This document shows, one piece after another, positions 20,166 to 29,096 of a DNA stretch of 64,000 nucleotides. The notes below the pieces were generated by a model. The model was not told the DNA's origin and ran no database searches. It was given only the letters and a program-made list of their open reading frames with translations. Origin of the DNA: Gracilaria gracilis (lineage: Eukaryota > Rhodophyta > Florideophyceae > Gracilariales > Gracilariaceae); NCBI GenBank assembly GCA_030374805.1, contig JARGSG010000189.1, forward strand, positions 496,001 to 560,000, read 5' to 3'. Within the stretch, counting starts at the first letter, position 1. Each line of letters starts with the position of its first letter. Both the position numbers and the translations under genes were made by a program.

Positions 20166-20934
20166 TGTAGTGCAACGCCCTCTGATGGAGGTTTCGTGCT
20201 ACTTAGTCATATTTACACATGTCGGACGGGTGCTCCCAATAGGAGTATATGAATAGTAACAACCACTGGAGTGGAAAGGACATGTGGGACAAGGTTGAGC
20301 CAGCTGGTTGGTCACGTACACGTGAGATGGGCGCCACGGCACGTGGGTAATTACTACTGTGCGTGGGCCTAATTTAGTTAGTTTATTTAATTACTTGTTG
20401 GTGCGAGCTCGCTACTTAGCGTGGCGGCGACCTCACCGCCATGCACAGTAAAGTTCGGGCAACCAGGGGTGGCTCTATACTTCTTCGCCTTCGGCGGTCA
20501 TCGATCCCTTCCAGGAAAGAGGCTCCGTTGCCTACGGGTAGTGTACCCTCCCTGCGTAACCTAACAGGACCCATTCGTGGGAGTTTTTTCCGCTTGTGTC
20601 GCATTCGACCGTGTACAGGGATAACCCCGGTGTTTACCGTAGCCTTTTTGCCCATTCCTCCTTTTCCTTCTCTCCATTTTCTGCCCTCGCGGATTCCTTT
20701 TCTTTTTTCCCACTTCCGTGGACTCGTTCCTCTCTCGAGGACCCGTTCACCCACACACGTGTTGCCAACACCGATCCTTGCTCAACTCTCTACGCCCGTC
20801 CTGACGGCTTGGCCTCGGCTTACACCCAACTTTGTCGTGCCTTGCCAGAGAGGCTCTGTCTGCTGACTACCCTCCGACGGAAGAAGATCTCGGACGTCTT
20901 CGTGGTGTCTTTCCGCCTCTAGCGTTGCACTACA
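20166..20934 (+). repeat. 769-bp LTR family, copy B (5' LTR)
   Basis: 769 bp, TGTAGTGCAACGCC...AGCGTTGCACTACA, colinear with copy A. There is no matching duplication at its two sides (GTTCT and AAGTA), as expected for one LTR of a larger element. The adjacent sequence is a primer binding site and a leader, so this copy is the 5' LTR of a truncated element. Confidence 0.85.
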
Positions 20935-20936
20935 AA

Positions 20937-20955
20937 GTAGTCTCCCGGCTTAGAA
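20937..20955 (+). other. Primer binding site after LTR copy B
   Basis: GTAGTCTCCCGGCTTAGAA starts three bases after the LTR. It shares GTCTCCCG(A/G)CTTAGAA with the gypsy-2 primer binding site. The leading TGG is degraded to TAG. Confidence 0.55.
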
Positions 20956-21054
20956 TCGGATATTTGGTTTACAACGTACTCTTGTGTGTTTTCCCTCCTT
21001 CAGGTTTCGTTTCTACTTCTGGAAGTTTCCCGTTGCACGGTTGGTTGAGAAATT

Positions 21055-21170
21055 ATGTCTCGAAAACCGTCTGAGACGGAAGCTGCGGTTACTCGCAGTC
21101 GTTCCCATCGTGGTCGTGTCGCTGAAGATGATCGGTTCATCTCATGCATCCCCAGGCGTGATGGCTCCAC
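21055..21170 (+). pseudogene. Truncated 5' end of a gag gene
   Basis: ATG at 21055 starts MSRKPSETEAAVTRSRSHRG and runs 39 codons before hitting the LTR of the next element at 21171. Its position, 120 bp after LTR copy B and a primer binding site, and its basic, serine-rich composition suggest the start of a gag whose remainder is missing from this window. Confidence 0.45.
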
Positions 21171-21721
21171 TGTAGTATAGTGGGCCCGAGTTGGTGCTCT
21201 GTATATCCTATTGGCCGTTCACGTACAAAGGGGTAGGGCACGGTGGTCCGGTGCAGTGGCACCGCCACGTGTATGATCGGTGGACGAGTGCCAGGACGGG
21301 TTGGCCGAGCGTACAAGTTGGACACGTGTACAAGTTGTGTGGTGTTGGGTGGTGACAATGCAAATTAGACCGATCGTACAGTAATCAGTAGGGGGCCCAG
21401 ACCCGATATTTAGTTGTAGCTTGGATCTCCCGAGGCCCCAATCGTAAACGACAAGCATCTTCTGCCGAACGTCTTCTTCGTTAGTTTACACTAACGATAG
21501 ACGGCACGGCTACTTCTTTATTGGATTTCTCAGACCGTTCGTACCCTTCCGCACGTTCCTGTACGTGCCTGGTGATACCAATCGTCCACTCTCTCCTCGC
21601 CCGCCCGGTGCTTCCGCCCCTTCTCTCCATTCGGATTCATTACAGTCACATGACTGTACGCTGCCGCCGCTCCCGTCTTAATACCGCTTCGGACTCTCTC
21701 CTTTTTGTGCATTATACCACA
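21171..21721 (+). repeat. 5' LTR of the third gypsy element
   Basis: About 551 bp, inferred from ends rather than from a second copy. It starts TGTAGTATAGTGG and ends GCATTATACCACA, which are inverted-repeat related, and it is followed directly by a primer binding site. The terminal bases resemble those of the gypsy-2 LTR (TGTGGTAC in element orientation). Confidence 0.65.
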
Positions 21722-21722
21722 T

Positions 21723-21740
21723 TGGTGTCCCAACCTAGAA
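21723..21740 (+). other. Primer binding site of the third element
   Basis: TGGTGTCCCAACCTAGAA follows the LTR after one base. It begins with TGG as expected for pairing to a tRNA CCA end. Confidence 0.65.
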
Positions 21741-21797
21741 GTGGAATTCGGAAACGTACGGAGCAGCAGAACCGATCGTGGAACCGATACGTACAGT

Positions 21798-23999
21798 ATG
21801 AGTCATCGTCCGCACGGAGAAATGGGTGAAGGGTCTTTGGTCGAAAAAGACTCCGCAAAGTCCGTAGAGGTCGCAATTCGCGCCGCTTCGGATGCCGCTT
21901 CGGTTGGCCGCCGGAGCACCCGAAGTAACACGACGGCCTACGTCACGCCTTCAGATGGGCCCGAACGGATTCTCCGAGACGGCTCCGCACGTAACAGGTT
22001 AAAGTCCGTACGGAACGAGGACGAGGCAATTGCCCTCGCCCCTTTTCCCGGAACGGAGAAGACGCCGTGGGACGAAGCCGGCCCCGCGCCGCCACTCTTT
22101 ACCGAACGGACTACCGCACGAAAACTCTGGGCAGGGATCGCTCCCTATGCCCTGCAGAGTCTCCGGACGGAAATTGAGGTCCACGTACCCATGGCAGTGG
22201 TGACGTACCTCAAGGACCGAGTCCCGGCACTTCTGCACCAGGATTTTCCACCAATCGTACACGACATGGTCAGGAATATCCTGAAGACAGACCGTTCGGA
22301 ACCCGCAACGTCAGCTCTGAACAGTACACTGGCCGCACTGGTAGCTCAAGTACCGACCCACTCACCCAAATCATTTATTGACCGTACGGACAATGCCCCC
22401 GCCGGCGGCGAGAGGCAACACCGACCGGAACTGAAGAAGGTCCCAACGAGGGGTCAGACCGCAGTGTACCTCCCGCAAGTCAACCGGCAGGACGATCCGA
22501 GCGGAAGCTCAGGAGATTCCTCCGGCGAGAGGAGGAATCGCCTCCACAAAGGCGGTAGACCGAGCGGAAGTCCCGATTCGGATGACTCGTCCCGTACATG
22601 GAAGGATCGCCGCCGCCAGAGAAGGCGACGATCAGCCAGAACGGACTCGGACTCTTCGGAGTCATCGTCTGATGACGACCGCACTGATTCGGAAGTCGAC
22701 CGACGCTCCCGCAGCCCTCGAAGGAAGAGAGAGTCCGATCGGTATCGTTCCCGTTCGGACAGGTTGATGCTAAAACGCATCAGGCACTTGAACGAGAAGT
22801 TCGCCAAAGTGGGGGACTACCGTACGCACAGGTTGCTCAGGCGGAGCCAGACGTACAATTCGCGGGTGGCGCGCAAGATTGCGCGCTACCAAAAGAAATT
22901 GAATGTCCAGATGAAGGGTCATTTCTTTTCCGGGACGGATCCGATATCGGTGCTCAATTTCTTACAGCGGTTTAAAACCGCTTGCAACCATAACGGACTC
23001 ACTGAGGGGGCAGCCCTCTGGTGTTTCCAGTTTTACCTGACCGGACCGGCGCACGTTCTGTTTCAGTCTTGGCTCGAAGGTGAGTCTGGTGCTGTCGACC
23101 GTACTCGGGATGAGTATCTCCATACGTACGAAGAGGTGGTCAACTTTCTGTTGACCACGTACGCAACGGATGAGATCATTGCCGACGCGGCCGCAGAGGT
23201 CACCCTCTACCACCAAGCGTCAGGCATGTCCGAAACGGAATTCGCCCAGAAGCTCTGGACGAAAGCCCTCCGTTGCGGGAGTTTCTTTACCGATCGGAAT
23301 TTGAAGGGGATCTTCGTCGAAGGACTCCTTCCCGCCATACGGTCAAAGGTGAGAAATCACCTCACCTCGCATCCCAATATCGGATATGAAGCACTTGCCC
23401 GTTACGTGGAATCGTACGGAGACACAAATCGTGCCTCAAGTCGACAGTCCGTCCGGGTCGGTACTCAAAAACCAACCACTCGGAAAGAGTCCTCTCGAAC
23501 CGCTCGGAAGGTTCACAGTATCGATACCCGGTCGGAATCGATTTACTCCGTATCGGATGAAGACGAGGAACGTGTCCTCGCGGTATCCTGGGCGTCCTCC
23601 ATGCCCTCGCCTCCCACTACGCCCTCAGCTTCAATACCTGCTCAGTCCGTTCGGTCTTACCCCAGTCCCGCCAGCTCCCATGTGCAAGAAATCTCGGGGC
23701 AGGCACCAGTTAGACCGTGTCGGATTTGCCTCTCACGGGAGCCCAAGGGTTGTCAGTCACTCCCACCGGACCTAAAGAAGAAGCTATTGGCCATAATGGA
23801 GACGAATTATCAGCAACGCCGCGAGGAAGGCTATTACAGTGCCTACCAGACCGGTCGGAAACCTGAAACCCCAAGGGACAATACCGGATATCGCCAGGGC
23901 AGACAGCCTCGCCAGCCGTACTCACAACGACCTACACAGGCCACCATGCTGGTCGAAGAGCCTGTTCCTGACCAGGAAAACGATCGGGAGGAAGCGTAG
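21798..23999 (+). CDS. Gag of the third gypsy element
   Basis: About 733 residues from ATG at 21798 (MSHRPHGEMGEGS). An arginine/serine/aspartate-rich tract (about 260-350) precedes the capsid domain (DPISVLNFLQRFKTACNHNG, EEVVNFLLTTYATDE), which aligns closely with the gypsy-2 gag. The C-terminal knuckle is degenerate: CRICLSREPKGC keeps two cysteines and a late cysteine but lacks the histidine. The coding sequence is unusually rich in CCG-NN-CGG palindromes. No internal stop; RNA packaging may be impaired by the altered knuckle. Confidence 0.88.
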   Translation: MSHRPHGEMGEGSLVEKDSAKSVEVAIRAASDAASVGRRSTRSNTTAYVTPSDGPERILRDGSARNRLKSVRNEDEAIALAPFPGTEKTPWDEAGPAPPLFTERTTARKLWAGIAPYALQSLRTEIEVHVPMAVVTYLKDRVPALLHQDFPPIVHDMVRNILKTDRSEPATSALNSTLAALVAQVPTHSPKSFIDRTDNAPAGGERQHRPELKKVPTRGQTAVYLPQVNRQDDPSGSSGDSSGERRNRLHKGGRPSGSPDSDDSSRTWKDRRRQRRRRSARTDSDSSESSSDDDRTDSEVDRRSRSPRRKRESDRYRSRSDRLMLKRIRHLNEKFAKVGDYRTHRLLRRSQTYNSRVARKIARYQKKLNVQMKGHFFSGTDPISVLNFLQRFKTACNHNGLTEGAALWCFQFYLTGPAHVLFQSWLEGESGAVDRTRDEYLHTYEEVVNFLLTTYATDEIIADAAAEVTLYHQASGMSETEFAQKLWTKALRCGSFFTDRNLKGIFVEGLLPAIRSKVRNHLTSHPNIGYEALARYVESYGDTNRASSRQSVRVGTQKPTTRKESSRTARKVHSIDTRSESIYSVSDEDEERVLAVSWASSMPSPPTTPSASIPAQSVRSYPSPASSHVQEISGQAPVRPCRICLSREPKGCQSLPPDLKKKLLAIMETNYQQRREEGYYSAYQTGRKPETPRDNTGYRQGRQPRQPYSQRPTQATMLVEEPVPDQENDREEA

Positions 24000-24019
24000 A
24001 GGCAACGCCTCTTCCACAG

Positions 24020-24514
24020 AGGCCTAGCCTCGCCCCGTCAGAAACAGACCGAACTAACTCTATCCGAGGGGAGTCCACTGTTCTGACATGCGACCTGACC
24101 GATACGGATATGCAAGCTGAAACGGTCCTCATTTCTAGCGCGAAATACAAGGTGCACGTTTCTGTTTGCCTCAATACGGCACTGATGTATCCGTTAACGG
24201 GAGTTCTTGATACTGGAGCCGGACCCTGTCTGGTTCACGAACGCCATATCCCTCCGAGTTGGCGCTCAAAACTCCGACCGGACGTAAGACCCTGAATTAC
24301 GGACGCATCGAAGAACCGAATGGACGTTGTGGGAGTTCTCCCTCTTATGGTCCAAATCGGTGACCTCAACGTACGAGTACAGTTCCCAGTGGTTTCTAAC
24401 CTCTCCATCAGCGTACTACTCGGTACCTCTTTTATTGACAAGTACGTCTTGGCAGTACTACCACTGAAACAGACAATACTCCTACGTCACTCCAAACCGG
24501 TATCTATAGTTTGA
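24020..24514 (+). pseudogene. Protease remnant of the third gypsy element
   Basis: The frame after gag encodes GVLDTGAGPCLVHERHIPPS (aspartic protease active site) and, beyond a TGA at 24293-24295, LPLMVQIGDLNVRVQFPVV and SVLLGTSFIDKYVLAVLPL. These align with the gypsy-2 protease (VLDTGAGPNVL, CILGTNFIDRHV). The stop is in frame with no shift. The domain ends at 24514 without entering RT, so the element was truncated here. Confidence 0.75.
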
Positions 24515-24907
24515 AAGAAGCATCTGGGTTTAGATCTAACGCTGTTTGGATTAGTTGAATGTTTGAATTAGATGTTTTGAATTCGTATTATGTTTGCGCG
24601 CGTTTCCGTTGTACGAGTGTACACTCTAACAACGTGTGCCATGATGTCGCATGCTGCGATGGCGGCGGATGCGCCGGCGGCGAGACGCACTAGGGTATTT
24701 GTAGGGTCCCACCACTATCGGTTGAGTAAACTGGGGAAAAAGGTGGCCTACCCCTTTCACTTGTTCTCCTTCGATTTTTCTTCTCTATTGTCTTTCTTCT
24801 TACGTCTCTCTCTAACCTGCGTTTACATTATCAGGTTATGGGCGCAGAGCGCCCACACTAAGTAAGTAAGCAGGCGTACGCGTTTTTCTTTATTGCGTCG
24901 ATGTACT
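24515..24907. other. Interval without recognised gene
   Basis: Mixed composition. A tract ending TTTACATTATCAG near 24835 looks like a 3' splice site, but no exon can be supported. It ends at the inverted terminus at 24908. Confidence 0.35.
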
Positions 24908-25080
24908 CGGAATGCTAGTTTAGTATGCTAGATGGCTAGTTATGAAAATAAAAGTCCGAAAAACTAGTAATTTCGCAGATTGCGCTAGTTGGCAAGGCAA
25001 AAAGAAAATTTTTTGGAAATCGCATTTCCACGTGCCGCAGTTGAACTCCATTTGTTGAAGTTGTATGCTAGTTTGCAGTT
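24908..25080 (+). repeat. Left terminus with GCTAGTT subterminal repeats
   Basis: CGGAATGCTAGTTT (24908-24921) is followed by ATGCTAGATGGCTAGTTAT, AAACTAGTAA, GCGCTAGTTGG and TATGCTAGTTTGC (to about 25076). Clustered short repeats near an end are typical transposase binding arrays of CACTA/KDZ-like elements. The mirror-image arrangement is at 56100-56291. Confidence 0.6.
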
Positions 25081-25162
25081 CGTGCGCCACTGCCCGTTAC
25101 CTTACATTCGTCGCAGGCGTCAAAATCACTCAAAAATTTGCTCTCGGGTCACCAGCGCTGGT

Positions 25163-26226
25163 TTACTCCAACTCGGCATTCGGATCCTGAGTCTCAGTTT
25201 CCCTAGACGTGAAGTTAAAGAAGTCCAACGGACAACTTTCTTCGTTCTGGTACACCCTCCTAGCCCCAAAGCGGCTTCCAACCCCTCCCAGTCTCTTCTC
25301 CTCCTCCTCCTCCAATATACGCTCCGCCGTCCTCGCAGCCGCCGCCGCACTCCCGAAACCCACCAACGGCGCCCCACCCAGAAGCTGCGGCGGCACAAAC
25401 ACCTTCCCATCCTCGTCCACCATCACCCCACCCTTCCTCCTCTTCTTCAGTCAACTCCCCACACCTTCTCCTCTCTCCTCTTCTCCCCCCCTCTCCCTCA
25501 CACTCCCCCGCCCACCCCGAGAACCAGGCGTCACAGGCGACCATTTACCTGCTCCCTCTCCCACCCCTACTCCCCCTCCCTTCACCATTTCCTTCAAATT
25601 CATCAGCAATTTGCACGCCTTCTCCACCTGTTCTACTTGCTACTCTAACACTTCAACCCTACCCTTCAGCCCCATGTTCTCCTTTCGCAGCCTCACCATC
25701 TCCCTCCCCACGCACTCCAACATCCCATTCACATGTCCCACAGCCCCCACCCCAGTCAACTTCATCATCTTCCGAATCGTCGAAATCAATTCCATCGGCA
25801 ACCCAACCTCCGACACATTCAGCACCACCCCTCCCATGTCTGCCACATCTCCGACAGCATGTCGTCGAAGTGCTCCTTCAAACTTCCCCCAAGCTTCCTC
25901 ACCCGTTCCTCCATCTCCCCCATAAACCTTCTCTCCGGTCCTCCTCCTCCATCCCCATCCCCATCACCTCCACCCCCTCCTCCATCCCCATTACAAACCC
26001 TCTGACTCACACCAACCCCCTCAGTACCCCCTCCCTCCTCCCGCGGCGGCGTCTCTGGCACTTCCGTCCTATGAAGCAGAGCCATTAGCTCCTCGTCACC
26101 AACGTATCCATTCGACATCCCGAGAAAAGACGGCGTCCGGCGATAAACGACTTGAACAGGCCTGAGCGACTTACCACAACCCTCGTCCTTGCCACCCCTG
26201 ATCCCAGCCGTTACACTCGTGGCCAC
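25163..26226 (-). pseudogene. Broken glycine-rich/coiled-coil protein gene
   Basis: Three consecutive minus-strand frames appear to form one gene with frameshifts. First is a segment from 26226 (likely ATG at 26115, MSNGYVGDEELMALLHRTEV) with a poly-Gly/Asp tract and MEERVRKLGGSLKEHFDDML. Next, after a frameshift near 25830, comes MELISTIRKMMKLTGVG and a coiled-coil ending LRKENMGLKGRVEVLE. Last is a C-terminal frame (PPQLLGGAPLVGFGSAAAAA) ending at 25163. I recognise no family. The coding strand is extremely purine-rich. It sits directly inside the left terminus. Confidence 0.4.
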
Positions 26227-26634
26227 ACACCCCTATACCCCGCAGGCCTATTTGTACCACAATTTTCTATACCTCAATTTCCCGCCATTCCCCAAAAACT
26301 CCATTTCTCCCAGATATTTCCATATTTTCGTTTTTTCCTTTCAGTACCATCCCACCAAACCAATCCACAGCGCCCGTTCTTTAACTCCTTACTATTAAAT
26401 CTTCTCCTTTATACTTCATTTCGACACATCTCTTTTCATAAACACATTCATCAGTCCTAATCCCTTCATACGCACCTACCTCATTCTTTCAACTACTTAG
26501 TCACAAAAACTATCTTTTCCTCTGAAACAACTTTATCGATGTATACATCGGCAACGCCGTTCTCTACTTAAGAATCTCTCCCTTCCTCTCCTGTAGCACA
26601 ATATATCCTTACAGCATCCAACAAATTCGACATA

Positions 26635-27468
26635 ATGACCTCGCCTTCCTCTTCTCTCCGCTCCTCCCACACCCCAGCTGTTGTTGTATTCAGAGCCCGC
26701 ATTGGCTCCATGCTTTACGACCACGGTACCCCTCAAGATACAATTCTTTCACTCCAAGATTTCATAGCCGCAGACAGAATTCTGCAAGGTCCCATTTTCT
26801 TCTGCGGCAGGAGCAACTTGTTGGAAACAGTAATTCGTTCCTGCCCTCCATCTCGCAGAGAAGACTTGGTCTTCATTCAGAACGGCCACATTCTTCCCAT
26901 TCTTTCAAAACATGGTCTTCATCACACCACACGAGCAGTTCTTTGCATCGCCGTACCAACTCTCGCTGCACCTCCACAGGATGGCGTCACCCCTCTTATT
27001 CCCAACGGCCTCACAACTTTCACCGGAAAATGGGCTTTCGCACTAGCACAACGCTTCTTTAACGCAGGTCTCACTTGCAATATCGTTGACGAAGACGCCT
27101 TCTCTAAATCTTACTACGAAAAGCTCGTCTGGATCTCTTCATTCAACCTAGTTGGTTCCTCCCATGGCTCCATTACCATGCATGACATGGCCACCCGCTA
27201 CAATACCATAGTCTCAACGATAATGAAGGAACTACTCGGCATAGTCTCCTCCAACACAGCTATCTCCTACAATATCCCCTTCACAGTACAATCCCTCCTC
27301 GCCTACGGCAGCACTCTTACCTCCTTCCACGCCTCATTCTCTGAGTACGAATTCAGAAATGCTTACTTCTACCTTTCCTCCGAGGAAACCAAGAGAGCGG
27401 GCTTGGCTGACCCTGCCCCTTTTCACACCAACTATGTCAATGTCCTTAGAAAAGACATTCTCTTTTAG
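26635..27468 (+). CDS. Ketopantoate reductase-like protein (degenerate N-terminus)
   Basis: 277 residues, uninterrupted, ATG at 26635. The middle reads DLVFIQNGHILPIL, resembling the VVxLQNG segment of the PanE/ApbA family, and SYYEKLVWISSFNLVGSSHG resembles the WxKLxxNxxxN start of its C-terminal helical domain. The N-terminal glycine-rich NADPH loop is not visible, so reductase activity is doubtful. Family members normally reduce 2-dehydropantoate in CoA biosynthesis, but the setting between element genes on the opposite strand suggests captured or repurposed cargo. The assignment rests on short motifs and overall length. Upstream is an AT-rich leader (TGTATACATCGG near 26540). Confidence 0.4.
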   Translation: MTSPSSSLRSSHTPAVVVFRARIGSMLYDHGTPQDTILSLQDFIAADRILQGPIFFCGRSNLLETVIRSCPPSRREDLVFIQNGHILPILSKHGLHHTTRAVLCIAVPTLAAPPQDGVTPLIPNGLTTFTGKWAFALAQRFFNAGLTCNIVDEDAFSKSYYEKLVWISSFNLVGSSHGSITMHDMATRYNTIVSTIMKELLGIVSSNTAISYNIPFTVQSLLAYGSTLTSFHASFSEYEFRNAYFYLSSEETKRAGLADPAPFHTNYVNVLRKDILF

Positions 27469-27671
27469 TACCAGTACTACTTTGGTCTCATTTTGTAAAA
27501 AAGATATCTACGCACAATACTTTCTCTCCTTACCCCACGCTTTGTAACTCATTTTCTTTCTTCAACAATCCTTTTATGCTCACATTATATCAAAACATTC
27601 GTTCATTTCTCAGTACTAGTGAAGTCACCTCACTCTCACACACATAAAACTACACGCCCTACATGTTTTAT

Positions 27672-29066
27672 CTAGTCCTCCTCATAATCCATTATCATCG
27701 GTCCCTCCTCGTAGTCCCCATCCGTGTTATCCGCCTTGTGGCCTTGTACCTCGTCATCTTCCTCTTCGTAATCCTCCTCTCCAACTTCCTCTTCCTCCAT
27801 TTCAAAGTTGCTCACAGAACTTTCCTCCTCGTCCAGCTGGTCGTTCGGGTCTTCCCCGAGTCCAAATTCCTCATCTAAGAATTTGGGCCGAAAAGCAGGC
27901 TGCCTGTGCATCGCATCAGGGAGCTCGTATCCCTCGGGCACAAAGTACATATGATACCGTAGACAATTCTATTTCACAAGCGCATCCATGTACCCAGCCC
28001 CAGCATGAAACACATCTCCCCTTCCAATCAACATGGAGTACGGTGAAACCCTGAACTTCTTCACAACCATCGTACGAGACAGCCTCTTCAAACTCTTGTC
28101 ATCCGTCACATACATATTATGTGACCTCTCACATACCCATATCATAAAAAGTCTCCCCCCGGAGGCCATCATGAAGAATCCTGGAATCTTCCCATTGTTC
28201 TTCTCTACATTCGTCAACCCTCGGAAATCGGTGTGCAACACCTGCCTCGGGCATCCCTCCCCTGTACACAACACACATCCTCCTGTTTCCGGCGCATACA
28301 TCCTTTTCTTTGCCCTACTGTTGTTACACAGACGAAGAGCGGCTGCTATCTGGCCAAACCTAGCATCCAACAACGCCCTCTTTCTCACCATCATCACATT
28401 CTTCTCATCCGATTCCATGTAATCCACAATCCCCTTCTTCGTGGTAATGTATCGCCCAATGCCCTGCATCCTATCCCCCGCGTCCTTCCCATCTCCCGCA
28501 TTGATGATAGAGTTCCATCTCTTGCGGTTCTCCTCGAACTTGAGGTCCGGCTGTTCCAAGAAATCCTTGTGAAAGAACTCGAACATACTCCCTGTCACAT
28601 CTTCATCCAACACCACCCCCCTCTTCTTCGCCTCATCTGACATGCCTTCGTCACTTCCAAATTCCTCCAGCACACAGAATCCTCTTTCCATCAACTCCAT
28701 TCTCTTCGCAGCAAAATACTCTCGCGCGAGGTCATCCATCTCCATCGCCGCCATCCAAAGAGCCCCTTCCTCTCCTTTCGGCTTTCCCTTCAACGGCAGC
28801 TTCACCCGAAGAACTGGTTCCTTCGTAGTCCTTAGCTCCTTGTGCACATTCCGGGCTGCATACCAGTACACCGCGTGATGCACCGCCCTCAAATCCTCCA
28901 GCATTAAACACCCCGCCCTATGCTGCTTTTGTAGGTGAAGCATATCCATCCACGGGTGCTGATGTTTCACAGCATTCTTCCCTTCCGGCCACTCACTCGG
29001 CAGTGCACTCACCATATTCGTCCACGACATATCTGATCCCCCGGTGTACTCCCCAGCTATCTTCAT
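27672..29066 (-). pseudogene. 2OG-Fe(II) dioxygenase-like domain with acidic tail
   Basis: From 29066 the frame encodes a 365-residue segment. It ends with a double-stranded beta-helix signature: QVLHTDFRGL (iron ligands H278, D280), a hydrophobic stretch GGRLFMIWVCERSHNMY, and MLIGRGDVFHAGAGYMDALV (distal ligand H354). An in-frame TAG at 27969-27971 interrupts it. Directly beyond, in the same frame, NCLRYHMYFVPEG supplies the arginine expected to bind 2-oxoglutarate, followed by a strongly acidic tail to 27672. It is in the same frame as the ParB-like ORF upstream, separated by only one TAG, so the ancestral gene was a fusion. Relation to TET/JBP or AlkB groups cannot be decided by eye. Confidence 0.6.
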
Positions 29067-29096
29067 CCCCTTCGGGAGAACATCCGGATTGTTATT

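Larger units (their letters stand above)
21171..24514 (+). mobile_element. Third Ty3/gypsy element, truncated after protease
   Basis: 5' LTR, primer binding site, full-length gag and a protease with one in-frame TGA are present in order on the plus strand. Reverse transcriptase, integrase and a 3' LTR are absent; coding similarity stops at about 24514. Its gag and protease are homologous to those of gypsy-2, but the two nucleotide sequences carry different repeated palindromes. It lies inside, or replaces the rest of, the element that starts with LTR copy B. Confidence 0.85.

Noticed and set aside
19195..20754. Similar ~111-codon minus-strand frames in LTR copies A and B
   Set aside because: They follow from the DNA repeat itself; the sequence is low-complexity basic and is broken in copy C.
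7902..20934. 769-bp repeats as MITEs
   Set aside because: Inverted ends fit, but TG...CA termini, a 5-bp duplication and the primer binding site plus gag start after copy B favour LTRs.
24293..24514. A separate gene starting at 24320
   Set aside because: It is in the same phase as the protease segment upstream and completes the same domain, so it is the continuation after a TGA.
27672..27950. Independent small acidic protein gene
   Set aside because: It is in phase with the dioxygenase segment and holds its expected 2-oxoglutarate arginine, so it is the C-terminus of that gene.
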